A stretch of DNA of 64,000 nucleotides from Senegalimassilia sp003474385 (GCF_003474385.1 NZ_QUCY01000001.1:1-64000), one strand, 5' to 3'. Shown: positions 48,597 to 58,567, counted from the first letter of the stretch. The notes: a model not told the origin generated them from the sequence alone. A program made the numbers and translations.

Positions 48597-51272
48597 ATGG
48601 AAGAAATGCCGAAAACCTACGATACCGCCGCCGTTGAGCAGCGCATGCTGGACAAGTGGCTTGAGGGCGACTATTACCGTCGCAGCGCCGGCGTCGGCGA
48701 TTGCACGGTGACCATCCCGCCGCCCAACGTCACGGGCAAGCTGCATATGGGCCACGCTATGGATGACACCATCCAGGACACGTTCGTTCGCTTCAATCGC
48801 ATGCGCGGTCGTTCCACGCGTTGGATCCTGGGAACGGACCACGCTGGCATCGCCACGCAGACCAAGGTGGACAAGAAGCTTGCCGCCGAGGGCATCTCGC
48901 GTCGCGAGATCGGCCGTGACAAGTTTATCGATGCGTGCTGGGACTGGACCAACGAGTACGGCGGATTCATCGTCGAGCAGGTCAAGCGTATGGGTTGCTC
49001 CGTTGATTTCTCCGACCCGCACTTCACTATGGACGACGATTACGCCAAGGGCGTGCGCAAGGTGTTCTGCGACTGGTATCACGACAACCTGATTTATCGC
49101 GGCAAGCGTATCGTGAACTGGTGCCCGCATTGCACCACGGCCATCGCCGATGACGAGGCGGAGTACAAAGAGGAAGACGGCCACCTGTGGCATTTGCGCT
49201 ACCCGTTGGTCGAGCCTATCGACGGCCAGGACTACATCGTGGTCGCAACCACCCGTCCGGAAACCATGCTGGGCGACACAGGCGTTGCCGTATCTCCGAA
49301 AGACCATGACAAGGATAAGTTCGTGGGCGCGAAGGTCATGCTGCCCATCATGGATCGCGAGATCCCGATCTTCTCCGATTTCTACGTCGACGCGGGTTTC
49401 GGCTCCGGTTTCGTGAAGGTCACTCCCGCCCATGATCCCAACGACTTTGCCATGGGCGAGCGCCACGGGTTGGAGAAGATCAACATCTTCGACGAGACGG
49501 CGCACGTCGTGGAGGGCTACGGCCAGTTCACCGGCATGAGCCGCGAGGAGTGCCGTGAGGCAGTTGTGGCGTGGTTCGAGGAGCATGGCCTGCTTGATCA
49601 TGTCGAGGACCATCATCATTCGGTCATGCATTGCTACCGTTGCGACTCCGCGTTGGAGCCGTGGCTGTCCGAGCAGTGGTTCGTGGCCGTCGACAAGCTG
49701 AAGGGCCCGGCAACCGAGGCCGTCACCTCCGGCAAGATCAAGTTCCATCCCGAGCGCTGGACGCAGTCCTACCTTACCTGGATGGAGAACCTTAAGGACT
49801 GGTGCATCTCCCGCCAGCTGTGGTGGGGCCATCGTATCCCCGTGTTCTACTGCGAGGATTGCGGTTGGGAAGATGCGCTGATGGAAGATACCGATGTGTG
49901 CCCGAAGTGCGGCGGGCATCACGTGCGCCAGGACGAGGACGTTTTGGACACCTGGTTCTCCAGCCAGCTTTGGACCTTCGCCACGCAGGGTTGGCCCGAC
50001 AACACCGAGTTGCTGAAGGGGCATCATCCCACGGCTGCTTTGTTCACCGCACGCGATATCATCGCGCTGTGGGTTGCGCGCATGATCATGGCCTCTACCT
50101 ACTTCCTGGACGAGATCCCGTTCCATGACGTGGTCATCTACGCCACCATCCTGGCCAAGGACGGCACCCGCATGTCCAAGTCCAAGGGCAACGGCGTCAA
50201 CCCCATGGACCTTATCGAGAAGTACGGCGCCGACGCCATGCGCTTCAATCTGCTCACGCTCGTCACCAACAACCAGGACGTGCGCTTCGATGCCAACATC
50301 GACAAGAAGACCCGCGAGCTCATCGACAGCCCGCGTACCGAGCAGGCGCGTTCGTTCGTCACGAAGATCTGGAACGCCAGCCGCTTCGTGCTCGGTAACC
50401 TGGAAGGCTTCACTCCTGGCGAACCCGTGGCGCGCACTCAGGCGGATGCGTGGATTTTCAGCCGCTTGGCCCGCCTGTCCAAGGTTGTCACGGAGGGGAT
50501 TTCCGCATACCAGTTCGGCGAGGTTGCGCGCGAGCTGCACAACTTCTTCTGGAACGAGTTCTGCGATTGGTACATCGAGTTTTCGAAGGCCAGCCTGCGC
50601 GCCGAGGGCGAGGAGCGCCTGCAGACGCAGCGCAATCTGGTGTTCGTGCTGGACAACGCGCTTCGTCTGCTGCATCCGGCCATGCCGTTCGTGACCGAGG
50701 CCATCTGGGAGCATCTTCCCAAGGTTGAAGGTGAGAAGCCGGCGCTTATGGTCGCGGCGTGGCCCGAGCCTGAGACGCTTGCGTCTTGGATCGACCCCGA
50801 GGCCGAGCGCGCGGTCGGCATGCTGTGCGGCGTCGTGGGCGCCGTGCGCTCCACGCGTGCCCGCTACGGCATCAGCCCCAAGCAGGAGCTTGCGGTCGTG
50901 GTGAACGCTCAGCCCGAGAACGTAACTGTGCTCGAGGAACTTTCCTCGCAGATCTCCGTCATGGCATGTGTGTCCGAGCTCGCGGTCGCCGCAGGCGCGT
51001 CCAAGCCCGCTGAGAGCGCGGCCGTGGTGGTCGAGGGCGCCGAGGTGTACAGCGTGCTCACTGGCATGGTCGATTTCGATGCCGAGCGCAGCCGTCTTGC
51101 CAAGGAGCAGAAGAAGCTGGCCGGCGATGCTGCCAAGTTCTCTAAGAAGCTGTCCAATCCGGGCTTCTTGGCGAAGGCCGCTCCCGAGATCGTGGAGAAG
51201 GACCGCGCCAAGCTCGCCGAGATCGAGGACCAGTTGGCCCGTGTCGAGGCTCAGCTGGCCGAGCTTGGGTAG
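48597..51272 (+). CDS. valS: Valyl-tRNA synthetase
   Basis: An 891-residue class I synthetase. The HIGH motif is HMGH in PNVTGKLHMGHAMDD and the KMSKS loop is MSKSKGN. An editing (CP1) domain, anticodon domain and C-terminal coiled-coil arm (FDAERSRLAKEQKKL) are present. Length is normal. The start is 1 bp after the clpX stop, so the three genes are one operon. Confidence 0.97.
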   Translation: MEEMPKTYDTAAVEQRMLDKWLEGDYYRRSAGVGDCTVTIPPPNVTGKLHMGHAMDDTIQDTFVRFNRMRGRSTRWILGTDHAGIATQTKVDKKLAAEGISRREIGRDKFIDACWDWTNEYGGFIVEQVKRMGCSVDFSDPHFTMDDDYAKGVRKVFCDWYHDNLIYRGKRIVNWCPHCTTAIADDEAEYKEEDGHLWHLRYPLVEPIDGQDYIVVATTRPETMLGDTGVAVSPKDHDKDKFVGAKVMLPIMDREIPIFSDFYVDAGFGSGFVKVTPAHDPNDFAMGERHGLEKINIFDETAHVVEGYGQFTGMSREECREAVVAWFEEHGLLDHVEDHHHSVMHCYRCDSALEPWLSEQWFVAVDKLKGPATEAVTSGKIKFHPERWTQSYLTWMENLKDWCISRQLWWGHRIPVFYCEDCGWEDALMEDTDVCPKCGGHHVRQDEDVLDTWFSSQLWTFATQGWPDNTELLKGHHPTAALFTARDIIALWVARMIMASTYFLDEIPFHDVVIYATILAKDGTRMSKSKGNGVNPMDLIEKYGADAMRFNLLTLVTNNQDVRFDANIDKKTRELIDSPRTEQARSFVTKIWNASRFVLGNLEGFTPGEPVARTQADAWIFSRLARLSKVVTEGISAYQFGEVARELHNFFWNEFCDWYIEFSKASLRAEGEERLQTQRNLVFVLDNALRLLHPAMPFVTEAIWEHLPKVEGEKPALMVAAWPEPETLASWIDPEAERAVGMLCGVVGAVRSTRARYGISPKQELAVVVNAQPENVTVLEELSSQISVMACVSELAVAAGASKPAESAAVVVEGAEVYSVLTGMVDFDAERSRLAKEQKKLAGDAAKFSKKLSNPGFLAKAAPEIVEKDRAKLAEIEDQLARVEAQLAELG

Positions 51273-51307
51273 TTGTGAAGGAATTCGCAGCTAGCGGACC
51301 AAATAAC

Positions 51308-51336
51308 TTGCACGATAAGGGCAATGGCGGTATACT
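51308..51336 (+). promoter_or_regulatory. Promoter of rplS
   Basis: TTGCAC at 51308-51313 and TATACT at 51331-51336 with a 17-bp spacer, 60 bp ahead of the rplS ATG. A strong vegetative promoter. Confidence 0.8.
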
Positions 51337-51395
51337 GTCCAATCGTGTCTTGTGACAAGTAAAGGTTTTACTGAACATATAAGAAGGAACAGGCA

Positions 51396-51743
51396 ATGGA
51401 TATCATTCGCGCAATCGAGCAGCAGCAGATCAAGTCCGATCTCCCCGAATTCCACGTTGGCGACAACGTCAAGGTTCACTACCGCATCACCGAGGGTAAC
51501 CGTGAGCGTATCCAGGTGTTCCAGGGCGACGTGATCCGTCGTCACGGTCATGGCGTTCGCGAGACGTTCACCGTCCGTAAGATCAGCTTCTCCATCGGCG
51601 TTGAGCGTACCTTCCCGGTGCATTCCCCGAAGATCGACAAGATCGAGGTCACCCGTAAGGGCGATGTCCGTCGCGCCAAGCTGTACTACCTCCGCGACAA
51701 GGTGGGCAAGGCCGCCAAGATCAAGGAGAAGTCCTTCCGCTAA
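51396..51743 (+). CDS. rplS: Ribosomal protein L19
   Basis: A 115-residue protein of the 50S subunit near the 30S contact. Family pattern: IPEFHVGD-like LPEFHVGDNVKVH, RIQVFQGDVI, GVERTFPVHSPKID and YYLRDKVGKAAKIKE. AAGGAACAGGC precedes the ATG. Confidence 0.98.
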   Translation: MDIIRAIEQQQIKSDLPEFHVGDNVKVHYRITEGNRERIQVFQGDVIRRHGHGVRETFTVRKISFSIGVERTFPVHSPKIDKIEVTRKGDVRRAKLYYLRDKVGKAAKIKEKSFR

Positions 51744-51770
51744 GCCGATATTCGGCATATGCGACTTCAA

Positions 51771-51805
51771 GAACCCCTCATCCGAATGGAGGAGGGGTTC
51801 TTTTT
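51771..51805 (+). terminator. Terminator of rplS
   Basis: GAACCCCTC and GAGGGGTTC form a 9-bp stem followed by TTTTT. rplS is therefore monocistronic. Confidence 0.9.
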
Positions 51806-52142
51806 GATTCGGAACACGTCTACATTTACTTGCTATCGGATTTGGCTCTATCGGCTGGAACGAAAAGGTCCGAGAGATTATCGTTCCATTTTTGTGTGGC
51901 GGCTGCGGTGGCTCGAGCGAAGTCAGATGGCTTCGAGAGGCTATCGTCTACGAAGTTGTTTAGGCTTGCGTTGAATGTAGATCGTGCAAATCCTAACGCC
52001 GAGTGCGGTAGGGCCAGCTTTTTCGTGTGGCTTGCGGTGAATGCGAATCGTGCGATTCCAGACGTGATTTCGAGATAGGCTGCTTCCAAACCAGGGGTAT
52101 TCGCGGCCATACGGTACTGTACGCCATGCAGGAGGGGAAACC
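51806..52142. repeat. Gap with degenerate direct repeats between rplS and rnhB
   Basis: No convincing gene: the frames of 80-108 codons on both strands have no ribosome binding sites. The sequence shows diverged repeats of about 62-66 bp. GGCTTGCGTTGAATG at 51963 and GGCTTGCGGTGAATG at 52029 start stretches that match at about 28 of 36 positions. A weaker copy starts near 51901 (GGCTGCGGTGGCTCG). These look like an old tandem duplication. GGAGGGG ahead of rnhB ends the region. Confidence 0.45.
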
Positions 52143-52922
52143 ATGGGTCCAACGGTTGCAGAAATCAAATCGAAGCTACAAGCTGCCGATGCTGCTGAGT
52201 TTGCTGTTCTTGAGCGTTCGTTGGTTGCGGATACACGCAAGGGGGTTCGTGCGGCGGTCGAATCGGCTCGAAGGCGACTTGCCGTCGAGGCTCAGGAAGC
52301 TGCGCGCCTGGAAGGGATGTATGTCTTCCAAAACGATATCGCCCATGGGGGCTTGGTGGTCGGCCTTGATGAGGTTGGGCGCGGTCCGTTGGCGGGTCCG
52401 TTGGCAGTGGGCGCAGTGGTGCTGCCGGATCGGCCGCATATCCCAGGTCTCAATGATTCCAAGCAGGTGAAACCGGAATCGCGCGAGGTCATTGCTGGTC
52501 GCATTAAGGAGATTGCGCTTGCCTGGACCGTCCAATACGTTTCACCCGAGGATATCGACGCCAATGGGATGACGGCTTCGTTGTTGCATGCGTTTCGGGC
52601 TGCCCTTGCGGAAGTGGAGTCAGCGGGCGTGAAGCCCGACACGGTGCTGCTCGATGGCAATCCATTGCATATGGACCCGCGAGAGGTGAACGTGGTGAAA
52701 GGCGACGGGAAATGCGCATCCATCGCTGCGGCGTCCATTGTGGCGAAGGTCGAGCGAGATGCGCTTATGTGCGAGTATGCCCGGCAGTACCCCGAGTATG
52801 ATTTCTCGTCTAACAAAGGATATGCCAGCGCCGCGCATATCCAGGCTATCAAGGACTATGGGCTTTGTCCGATTCACCGGGCTTCCTTTTGCCATGCGTT
52901 CATGCAGGAAAGCTTGTTTTGA
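52143..52922 (+). CDS. rnhB: Ribonuclease HII
   Basis: A 259-residue enzyme that nicks the RNA of RNA-DNA hybrids. Catalytic residues are Asp76-Glu77 in VVGLDEVGRGPLAGP, the Asp in LLDGNP and the Asp in SIVAKVERD. An extra N-terminal ~70-residue helical part is typical of some Gram-positive RnhB. The gene starts after GGAGGGGAAACC. Confidence 0.95.
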   Translation: MGPTVAEIKSKLQAADAAEFAVLERSLVADTRKGVRAAVESARRRLAVEAQEAARLEGMYVFQNDIAHGGLVVGLDEVGRGPLAGPLAVGAVVLPDRPHIPGLNDSKQVKPESREVIAGRIKEIALAWTVQYVSPEDIDANGMTASLLHAFRAALAEVESAGVKPDTVLLDGNPLHMDPREVNVVKGDGKCASIAAASIVAKVERDALMCEYARQYPEYDFSSNKGYASAAHIQAIKDYGLCPIHRASFCHAFMQESLF

Positions 52923-53082
52923 TCGGTGTCTGCGCAGTGCCTAGGAATTGCGTGCCTATCGCCTGATTTGGCGTGATTCGATGCGGCTCTGCAAGCTTGC
53001 GTGGCGTTATCTGCAAGGTTCGCACAAGGGTTGTGCAAGATGGCGTCGTTAAGGTGGGTCATAGCGAGGAAAGGAGCACGCT

Positions 53083-53640
53083 ATGGCCGAATCACGCCAT
53101 GACGAGAAGCGCAGCGAACAGGACATCGAGCATGCTGGGCAATTTGCAACAAACAAGGGCGAAGAACCTGTTGCGAACAACGGCGAAACCATTGGGCCCA
53201 TGTCCGCAAACAAGGATGAACCCCCACTGCAGTCTTCTAAAGACGGTAAAGGCGCTGCCAACCAACCCAATATGCATAACAAGCGCCTGGGCCGTTTAGG
53301 GGAGGATGTCGCGGCGCGTTACCTGGTGTCGCGCGGTTATGAGATCATCGCGCGGAACTGGACGTGCCAGGCTGGCGAGGCGGATATCATCGCGCGTGAT
53401 GATGACATCTTGGTGTTCGCCGAGGTGAAGACGCGATCGAGTACTGAGAAAGGCTTTCCCAGCGAAGCCGTCGACAGCAAAAAGCGTGGGAAGTATCTTA
53501 AGATCGCCGAGCTTTTCGCAGGCAGATACGACGTGGAGGACCTGCAGGTTCGTTTCGATGTCATGTCGTTGGTCGTCACCGACAACGCGCACGCCACCAT
53601 CCGTCATTACATCAACGCCTTCGGGGCCGAGTCGCTATGA
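53083..53640 (+). CDS. yraN: UPF0102 (YraN) family endonuclease-like protein
   Basis: A 185-residue protein. Its last ~115 residues match the UPF0102 fold (LGRLGEDVAARYLVSRGYEIIARNW, EADIIARDDDILVFAEVKTRSS), a restriction-endonuclease-like core with the E-x-D / E-V-K residues. The first ~65 residues are an Asn/Gln/Lys-rich disordered extension, longer than usual. AAAGGAG precedes the ATG. The stop overlaps comM (ATGA). Confidence 0.92.
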   Translation: MAESRHDEKRSEQDIEHAGQFATNKGEEPVANNGETIGPMSANKDEPPLQSSKDGKGAANQPNMHNKRLGRLGEDVAARYLVSRGYEIIARNWTCQAGEADIIARDDDILVFAEVKTRSSTEKGFPSEAVDSKKRGKYLKIAELFAGRYDVEDLQVRFDVMSLVVTDNAHATIRHYINAFGAESL

Positions 53641-55127
53641 GCGCGTCGTGCGTTGTGCACGCCGCAACGTTGCGCGGCGTGCAGGCGGTTCCCGTTGAGG
53701 TCGAAGTGTGCGTGAGCAATGGGATGCCGGGCTTTTCGGTGGTCGGGATGGCCGATGCTTCGGTGCAGGAATCGCGGGAGCGCGTGCGGGCTGCGTTGCG
53801 AGCCTGCGGTTTCAGCATGCCGAGCAGCAAAGTGGTGGTGAACCTTGCACCGAGCGCGCTGCGCAAAACCGGTTCCGGCTTCGACCTTCCCATAGCAGTG
53901 GGCCTGCTGTGCGCAACGGGCCAAGTGAACCCTGCCGTGCTCGATGGCGTGCTGTTTGCCGGGGAACTCTCGTTGGAAGGGGCGGTGCGGCCGATTGCCG
54001 GCTTGCTTGCCTATGCCTTGTGCGCCCAGCGGCAGGACCTTGCGCTTGTCAGCGCGGCTGAGGACGGCGCGGGGCGCATAGAGGGCATAAGGCGGCGCGT
54101 CATTGAGTCGCTTGGGCAGCTGCGTCGTGGAGAGTTCGCCGAACTTGGGGGCGCGTTGGCGCCCGAAAAGCCCCAGGAACTTGATTTTCGCGACATCGCG
54201 GGTCATGACATGGCCAAGCGCGCATTTCAGATAGCGGCGGCAGGAGGCCATGGTCTGCTGATGATGGGTCCTCCGGGTTCCGGCAAGACCATGCTGGCGT
54301 CGCGTCTGCCCTCGATATTAGCCCCTTTGTCGCGTTCAGAGGCGCTTGAGGCGGCGGTCATCCATTCCGTTGCCGGTCGGGATGCCGCGCCGCTGCTGGC
54401 GGGCATCAGGCCGTTTCATGCGCCTCATCATTGCGCTACTCTGGCGGGTTTGGTGGGCGGGGGATCGCCTCCGCGACCAGGTGCCATCTCGCTAGCGCAT
54501 AACGGGGTGCTGTTTTTGGACGAGCTGCCTGAATTCGCCCCTTCGGTGTTGCAGGGCATTCGGCAGCCCATGGAGGCCGGCGAAGTGGTGGTCACGCGAG
54601 CCGATGGAAGCGTCCGCTTCCCTGCGCGCTTCATGCTGGTGGCGGCCGCCAACCCGTGCCCCTGCGGCTTTTTCGGCGACTCCGAGCGCACGTGCACCTG
54701 CTCGCAGCGCCAGGTGCATCAATATCAGGGACGTGTGGGCGGGCCGCTCATGGACCGCATCGACGTGCATATCGATGTCGCACGCATCCCGCCGGGACAG
54801 GTGCTGTCCACAGGGCACGGGACCTCGTCGGCGAAGCTTCGCGAAGGTGTGCTTGCGGCTCGAGAATACGCATCGTGGCGACGCAGCACCACGGGTTTTG
54901 ATGAGCGCGCGCGTCAGGCCGAGGTGTTGGTCGAGTCGTGTGCGATGAGCGAAGCCGATCGCGACTTTCTGGAGAAGCTAGCCGCATCCGGATCGATGAG
55001 CGGGCGCGCCATCATGCGCACGTTGGCGCTGGCGAGAACCATCGCCGATATGGAGCAGGTGCCTAAGGTGGGCCGAGACCACTTATGCGAAGCGGTGGGA
55101 TTCCGGTTGCGCGAAGAGGGTGCATGA
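53637..55127 (+). CDS. comM: ComM/YifB-type Mg-chelatase-like AAA+ ATPase
   Basis: A 496-residue protein. An N-terminal Lon-like domain (PGFSVVGMADASVQESRERVRAAL) is followed by the AAA+ core: Walker A GPPGSGKTM, Walker B VLFLDELPEF, and sensor AAANPCPCGF. The C-terminal domain ends in REEGA. In naturally competent bacteria ComM helps branch migration during transformation. The pairing with dprA supports this. Confidence 0.94.
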   Translation: MSASCVVHAATLRGVQAVPVEVEVCVSNGMPGFSVVGMADASVQESRERVRAALRACGFSMPSSKVVVNLAPSALRKTGSGFDLPIAVGLLCATGQVNPAVLDGVLFAGELSLEGAVRPIAGLLAYALCAQRQDLALVSAAEDGAGRIEGIRRRVIESLGQLRRGEFAELGGALAPEKPQELDFRDIAGHDMAKRAFQIAAAGGHGLLMMGPPGSGKTMLASRLPSILAPLSRSEALEAAVIHSVAGRDAAPLLAGIRPFHAPHHCATLAGLVGGGSPPRPGAISLAHNGVLFLDELPEFAPSVLQGIRQPMEAGEVVVTRADGSVRFPARFMLVAAANPCPCGFFGDSERTCTCSQRQVHQYQGRVGGPLMDRIDVHIDVARIPPGQVLSTGHGTSSAKLREGVLAAREYASWRRSTTGFDERARQAEVLVESCAMSEADRDFLEKLAASGSMSGRAIMRTLALARTIADMEQVPKVGRDHLCEAVGFRLREEGA

Positions 55128-56101
55128 TGGCGGCAGGGAGATCTGATGGGAAGGGTGTGCGGTTGGCGGGGATGAGGACGGTGCTGTTGCCCGACGACCC
55201 ACGGTTTCCCGCTGCTTTGCGCGTCGTCCCGCGACCGCCGAAGCGGCTGTACGTGCTGGGCGACCCTGAGGCGCTTACGGAAGGTCTTGCCGTGGTCGGC
55301 GCGCGCAAGGCCACGCCTTACGGCATCGGAGCGGCGAAGCGCTTCGCGCGGTTTGCGGCGCAGCGGGGTATCACGGTGATATCTGGCGGCGCACGGGGCT
55401 GCGACGCCGCCGCGCACGAGGCTGCGCTTTCCGAAGGCGCGCCCACGGTGGCTTTTTTGGGCGGCGGTTGCGACGTTCCGTACCCCCGAGAGCATGCGGG
55501 CCTGTTCGAGCGAATAGCGCTTTCCGGCGGGGCGGTGGTATCCGAACACGCTTGGGACGCGCCGGCCTTGCCTCAGCAGTTCCGCACGCGAAACCGGCTT
55601 ATCGCGGGTTTGGCGCGGGCGACGCTGATCGTGGAGGCCGGTTTGCCGTCGGGTACCTTCTCCACCGCCGATGAGGCGCTTGCGGCAGGTCGTGACGTGC
55701 TAGTGGTGCCCGGCGCCATCAACTCGGCTTCCTCGAAGGGGGCGAATCGTTTGCTCGTGCAGGGGGCGTTTCCCGTAGTCGACGATGAATCGTTTTCCGA
55801 TGTGCTGTTCAGCGTGTTCGGCTGCCTGAAGATGCAAGATGCTGATGAGCTGAGCGGGAAAGGGAGTCCAGCAGGGTCGGTCGGCTCGAGGGGCGCCCGC
55901 AGCGCAAGCCGCGCGGCTGCGGACCCGATTACGGCTGCGCTGCAAGCGGAGCCGTTAGGTATGGAGCAGCTCTTCGAACTGGCCAGCGAGCACTGTGGCA
56001 AGCGGGATGCGCGCGCCTGGCTGATGGAGCGGTTGGCGGTAGGCGAGCAAGCAGGTTCGTTCGCGCGTTATCCTGATGGGCGTTGGGGGCCACGGGCCTA
56101 G
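55124..56101 (+). CDS. dprA: DNA-processing protein DprA
   Basis: A 325-residue protein that loads RecA on incoming single-stranded DNA. The Rossmann-like core has AVVGARKATPYG, GGARGCDAAAHEAAL and RNRLIAGLARATLIVEAG. A C-terminal winged helix (LGMEQLFELASEHCGKRDA) is present. The ATGATG start overlaps the comM stop. Confidence 0.93.
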   Translation: MMAAGRSDGKGVRLAGMRTVLLPDDPRFPAALRVVPRPPKRLYVLGDPEALTEGLAVVGARKATPYGIGAAKRFARFAAQRGITVISGGARGCDAAAHEAALSEGAPTVAFLGGGCDVPYPREHAGLFERIALSGGAVVSEHAWDAPALPQQFRTRNRLIAGLARATLIVEAGLPSGTFSTADEALAAGRDVLVVPGAINSASSKGANRLLVQGAFPVVDDESFSDVLFSVFGCLKMQDADELSGKGSPAGSVGSRGARSASRAAADPITAALQAEPLGMEQLFELASEHCGKRDARAWLMERLAVGEQAGSFARYPDGRWGPRA

Positions 56102-56121
56102 CGTCTGGTATGCTATGGCCT

Positions 56122-57519
56122 ATGGAAACTATGAAACGAATCTCAATCATCGGGGCCGGTCTTGCAGGAAGCGAGGCGGCCTTGCAGCTAGCGGACCGAG
56201 GGTTCTCGGTCCGCCTTGTGGAAATGCGCCCCGAAAAGGGCACGCCCGTGCATAAAACCGGCTTGTGCGCCGAGCTGGTCTGCTCGAACAGCTTGAAGAG
56301 CACGAAGCCGGAAAGCGCGGCGGGCATGCTGAAAGCCGAGCTTGCCGCGCTTGGCTCGCAGGTGCACGCTGCCGCCCTTGACAACGCCGTGGCGGCAGGC
56401 GGCGCCCTTGCGGTCGATCGCGAGGCGTTCGCCCGTCAGATCACGCTGCGCATCCAGGAGTACCCGTGCATTTCCTTGGAGCATGCGGAGGTGCGTTCGG
56501 TGCAGCAGGCGTGTGAGGGCGCCGATGCCGTCATCCTAGCGTCCGGTCCGTTGACCTCGGATGCGCTGGCTGAATCCCTTGTCCAGATCACGGGGTCCGA
56601 TCATATGGCGTTCTATGATGCGGCGGCTCCCATCGTCATGGCCGATTCGCTGGATATGAGCAAGCTGTTCCGTCAAAGCCGCTACGAGGATGCGGGTGGG
56701 CAGGTGGGCGACTACCTGAACGCGCCGTTCTCGCGCGAGGAATACGAGGCGTTCATTGAACAGCTGGTTGGCGCCGATCGCGTGATCCGCCGCGAATTCG
56801 AGACGCGCGACCTGTTCCAGGCTTGTCAGCCGATCGAGGAAATCGCCCGCAAGGGCGTCGATGCGCCCCGCTTCGGCACGCTCAAGCCCGTCGGCCTGAC
56901 CGATCCAGCCACGGGCAGGCGCCCGTGGGCGGCCTTGCAGCTGCGCGCCGAGGATGCGCATGGGGAAAGCTATAACCTAGTGGGTTTCCAGACCAACTTG
57001 ACGTTCCCCGAGCAAAAGCGCGTGTTCCGTATGATCCCGGGTTTGGAGCAAGCCGAGTTCGCGCGTTATGGCGTCATGCATCGCAACACGTTCATCAACG
57101 CCCCAAAGCTGTTGACGCCCGAGCTTAGGCTTCGCAGCACCGGTGGCGTCGATGTGCCCGTGTTCGTGGCGGGTCAGCTGGCGGGAACCGAGGGTTATTG
57201 CGAGGCGATCCGTTCCGGGCTTCATGCGGCGCTGCATGTCGCCGCGTTGCTCGGCGGCGTGAAGGCTCCGCAGCTGCCGGCGGAAACAGCGTTCGGCGCA
57301 TTGCTGGCATACGCTACCGGTCCCGGCACCATCGATTATCAGCCCATGCACGTGAACTTCGGCATCATGGAGCCGCTTGAGCAGCGAATCCGCAACAAGG
57401 GGCAGCGCTATGCGGCCTATGCTGAGCGCGGGTCGCAGGCTCTTGAGCACTATTGCGACGAGCTGCGCGCTTGCGGGCTTTTGGGCTGTGCCGGGGAAGC
57501 TGCCGAGCATGGCGCCTAA
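56122..57519 (+). CDS. trmFO: tRNA (m5U54) methyltransferase, folate/FAD dependent
   Basis: A 465-residue flavoprotein that makes ribothymidine at position 54 of tRNA using methylene-THF. The FAD site is IIGAGLAGSEAA, and the catalytic-type Cys lies in ELVCSNSLKS. Typical ends are VFVAGQLAGTEGY and MHVNFGIMEPL. The ATG at 56122 has no strong ribosome site; ATG 56131 (MKRISIIGAG) is an equally possible start. The stop overlaps xerC by 11 bp. Confidence 0.95.
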   Translation: METMKRISIIGAGLAGSEAALQLADRGFSVRLVEMRPEKGTPVHKTGLCAELVCSNSLKSTKPESAAGMLKAELAALGSQVHAAALDNAVAAGGALAVDREAFARQITLRIQEYPCISLEHAEVRSVQQACEGADAVILASGPLTSDALAESLVQITGSDHMAFYDAAAPIVMADSLDMSKLFRQSRYEDAGGQVGDYLNAPFSREEYEAFIEQLVGADRVIRREFETRDLFQACQPIEEIARKGVDAPRFGTLKPVGLTDPATGRRPWAALQLRAEDAHGESYNLVGFQTNLTFPEQKRVFRMIPGLEQAEFARYGVMHRNTFINAPKLLTPELRLRSTGGVDVPVFVAGQLAGTEGYCEAIRSGLHAALHVAALLGGVKAPQLPAETAFGALLAYATGPGTIDYQPMHVNFGIMEPLEQRIRNKGQRYAAYAERGSQALEHYCDELRACGLLGCAGEAAEHGA

Positions 57520-58480
57520 GGCCGAAGCCGCTTGCGACGATAAGGCGCCCAAGGATGTGGATGCGCGCCTGTTCTCGGCTATCGAGCGCTTCATCGGCTC
57601 GTGGCGTACCGAGCGCAATCCCTCCGAGAACACCGTGCGCGCGTATCGCATCGACTTGCTCGATTATGCCCGATGGGCAAAGCGCACGCGCGTCGACGGG
57701 TTGCATCCTGCCCACCGGCAGCTTCGCCGCTATTTAAGCCAGCTTGAACAGGCGCAGTACTCGCGCGCCACGGTGAATCGCAGGCTGTCCGCCGTGCGAA
57801 CCTTCTTCCAGTGGCTCAACGTCAACGGGATCGTGTCGGAGGACCCCGCCAGCGCGCTTTCCGGCCCCAAGCAGCCGCAGCGCCTGCCGCATCATCTTCG
57901 CCCGCAAGACGTTGCCGCGCTGCTAGGCGTATACGGCAAACGGCTTGATTCCCAAGGGCGCGATGAGCGCACGCCTTCCGAGATGCGCAATCAGGCGTTG
58001 CTCGAGTTTCTGTATGCGTGCGGGGCGCGCATATCGGAGGCTTCGGGATTATTGCTTTCCGCGGTTGATTTCGATCAGGGCCAATGCCGTGTGCTCGGCA
58101 AGGGGGCTAAGGAGCGCATCGTGCCTTTGCACGATCTTGCGCTTTCGAGCATGCACACGTATCTGCTGTTCGCGCGGCCCCTGCTTGTCAAGGATAAGGA
58201 ATGTCCATACTTCTTCGTTTCAACGCGTGGCAATCAAATGGGTACCGATGCGATGCGCAAGATGTTCAAACAGGCGCTTGCCGCAGCGGGGCTTCCGTCC
58301 ACCATCACGCCGCACGATCTGCGTCACACCTTCGCCACCGACGTGCTGAGCGGCGGCGCTGATTTGCGCAGCGTTCAGGAGATGCTCGGTCACGCAAGCC
58401 TATCCACCACGCAGATTTACACGCATACCACTCCTGAGCGTTTGGGCGCCGAGCATCATCGGGCGCATCCCAGGGGGTAA
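57509..58480 (+). CDS. xerC: Tyrosine recombinase XerC/XerD
   Basis: A 323-residue site-specific recombinase. SAM-like N-terminal domain (YRIDLLDYARWAKR, VNRRLSAVRTFFQWL) and the catalytic residues Arg in GARISEA, Lys in LGKGAKERIVP, HDLRHTFAT (His-x-x-Arg), LGHASLSTTQIY (Tyr nucleophile). In this operon context it is the chromosome-dimer resolvase rather than a phage integrase. Distinction between C and D is not certain. An ATG inside the trmFO end is used. Confidence 0.9.
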   Translation: MAPKAEAACDDKAPKDVDARLFSAIERFIGSWRTERNPSENTVRAYRIDLLDYARWAKRTRVDGLHPAHRQLRRYLSQLEQAQYSRATVNRRLSAVRTFFQWLNVNGIVSEDPASALSGPKQPQRLPHHLRPQDVAALLGVYGKRLDSQGRDERTPSEMRNQALLEFLYACGARISEASGLLLSAVDFDQGQCRVLGKGAKERIVPLHDLALSSMHTYLLFARPLLVKDKECPYFFVSTRGNQMGTDAMRKMFKQALAAAGLPSTITPHDLRHTFATDVLSGGADLRSVQEMLGHASLSTTQIYTHTTPERLGAEHHRAHPRG

Positions 58481-58539
58481 ATATGCGGTTCGGGCGATTT
58501 GCTTCGCGCAAGTATTCGATCTTAGGGGTGCGGATTAGG

Positions 58540-58567
58540 AAAACGCCACGCGATCGCGTGGCGTTTT
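58540..58567. terminator. Bidirectional terminator between xerC and ygbA-like gene
   Basis: A perfectly self-complementary 28-bp palindrome (AAAACGCCACGCGA and its complement). It has A on the left and T on the right, so it serves both convergent genes. Confidence 0.85.

Noticed and set aside
57509..58480. xerC as a second phage integrase
   Set aside because: It is in a conserved host operon after trmFO and dprA, with no phage genes next to it.
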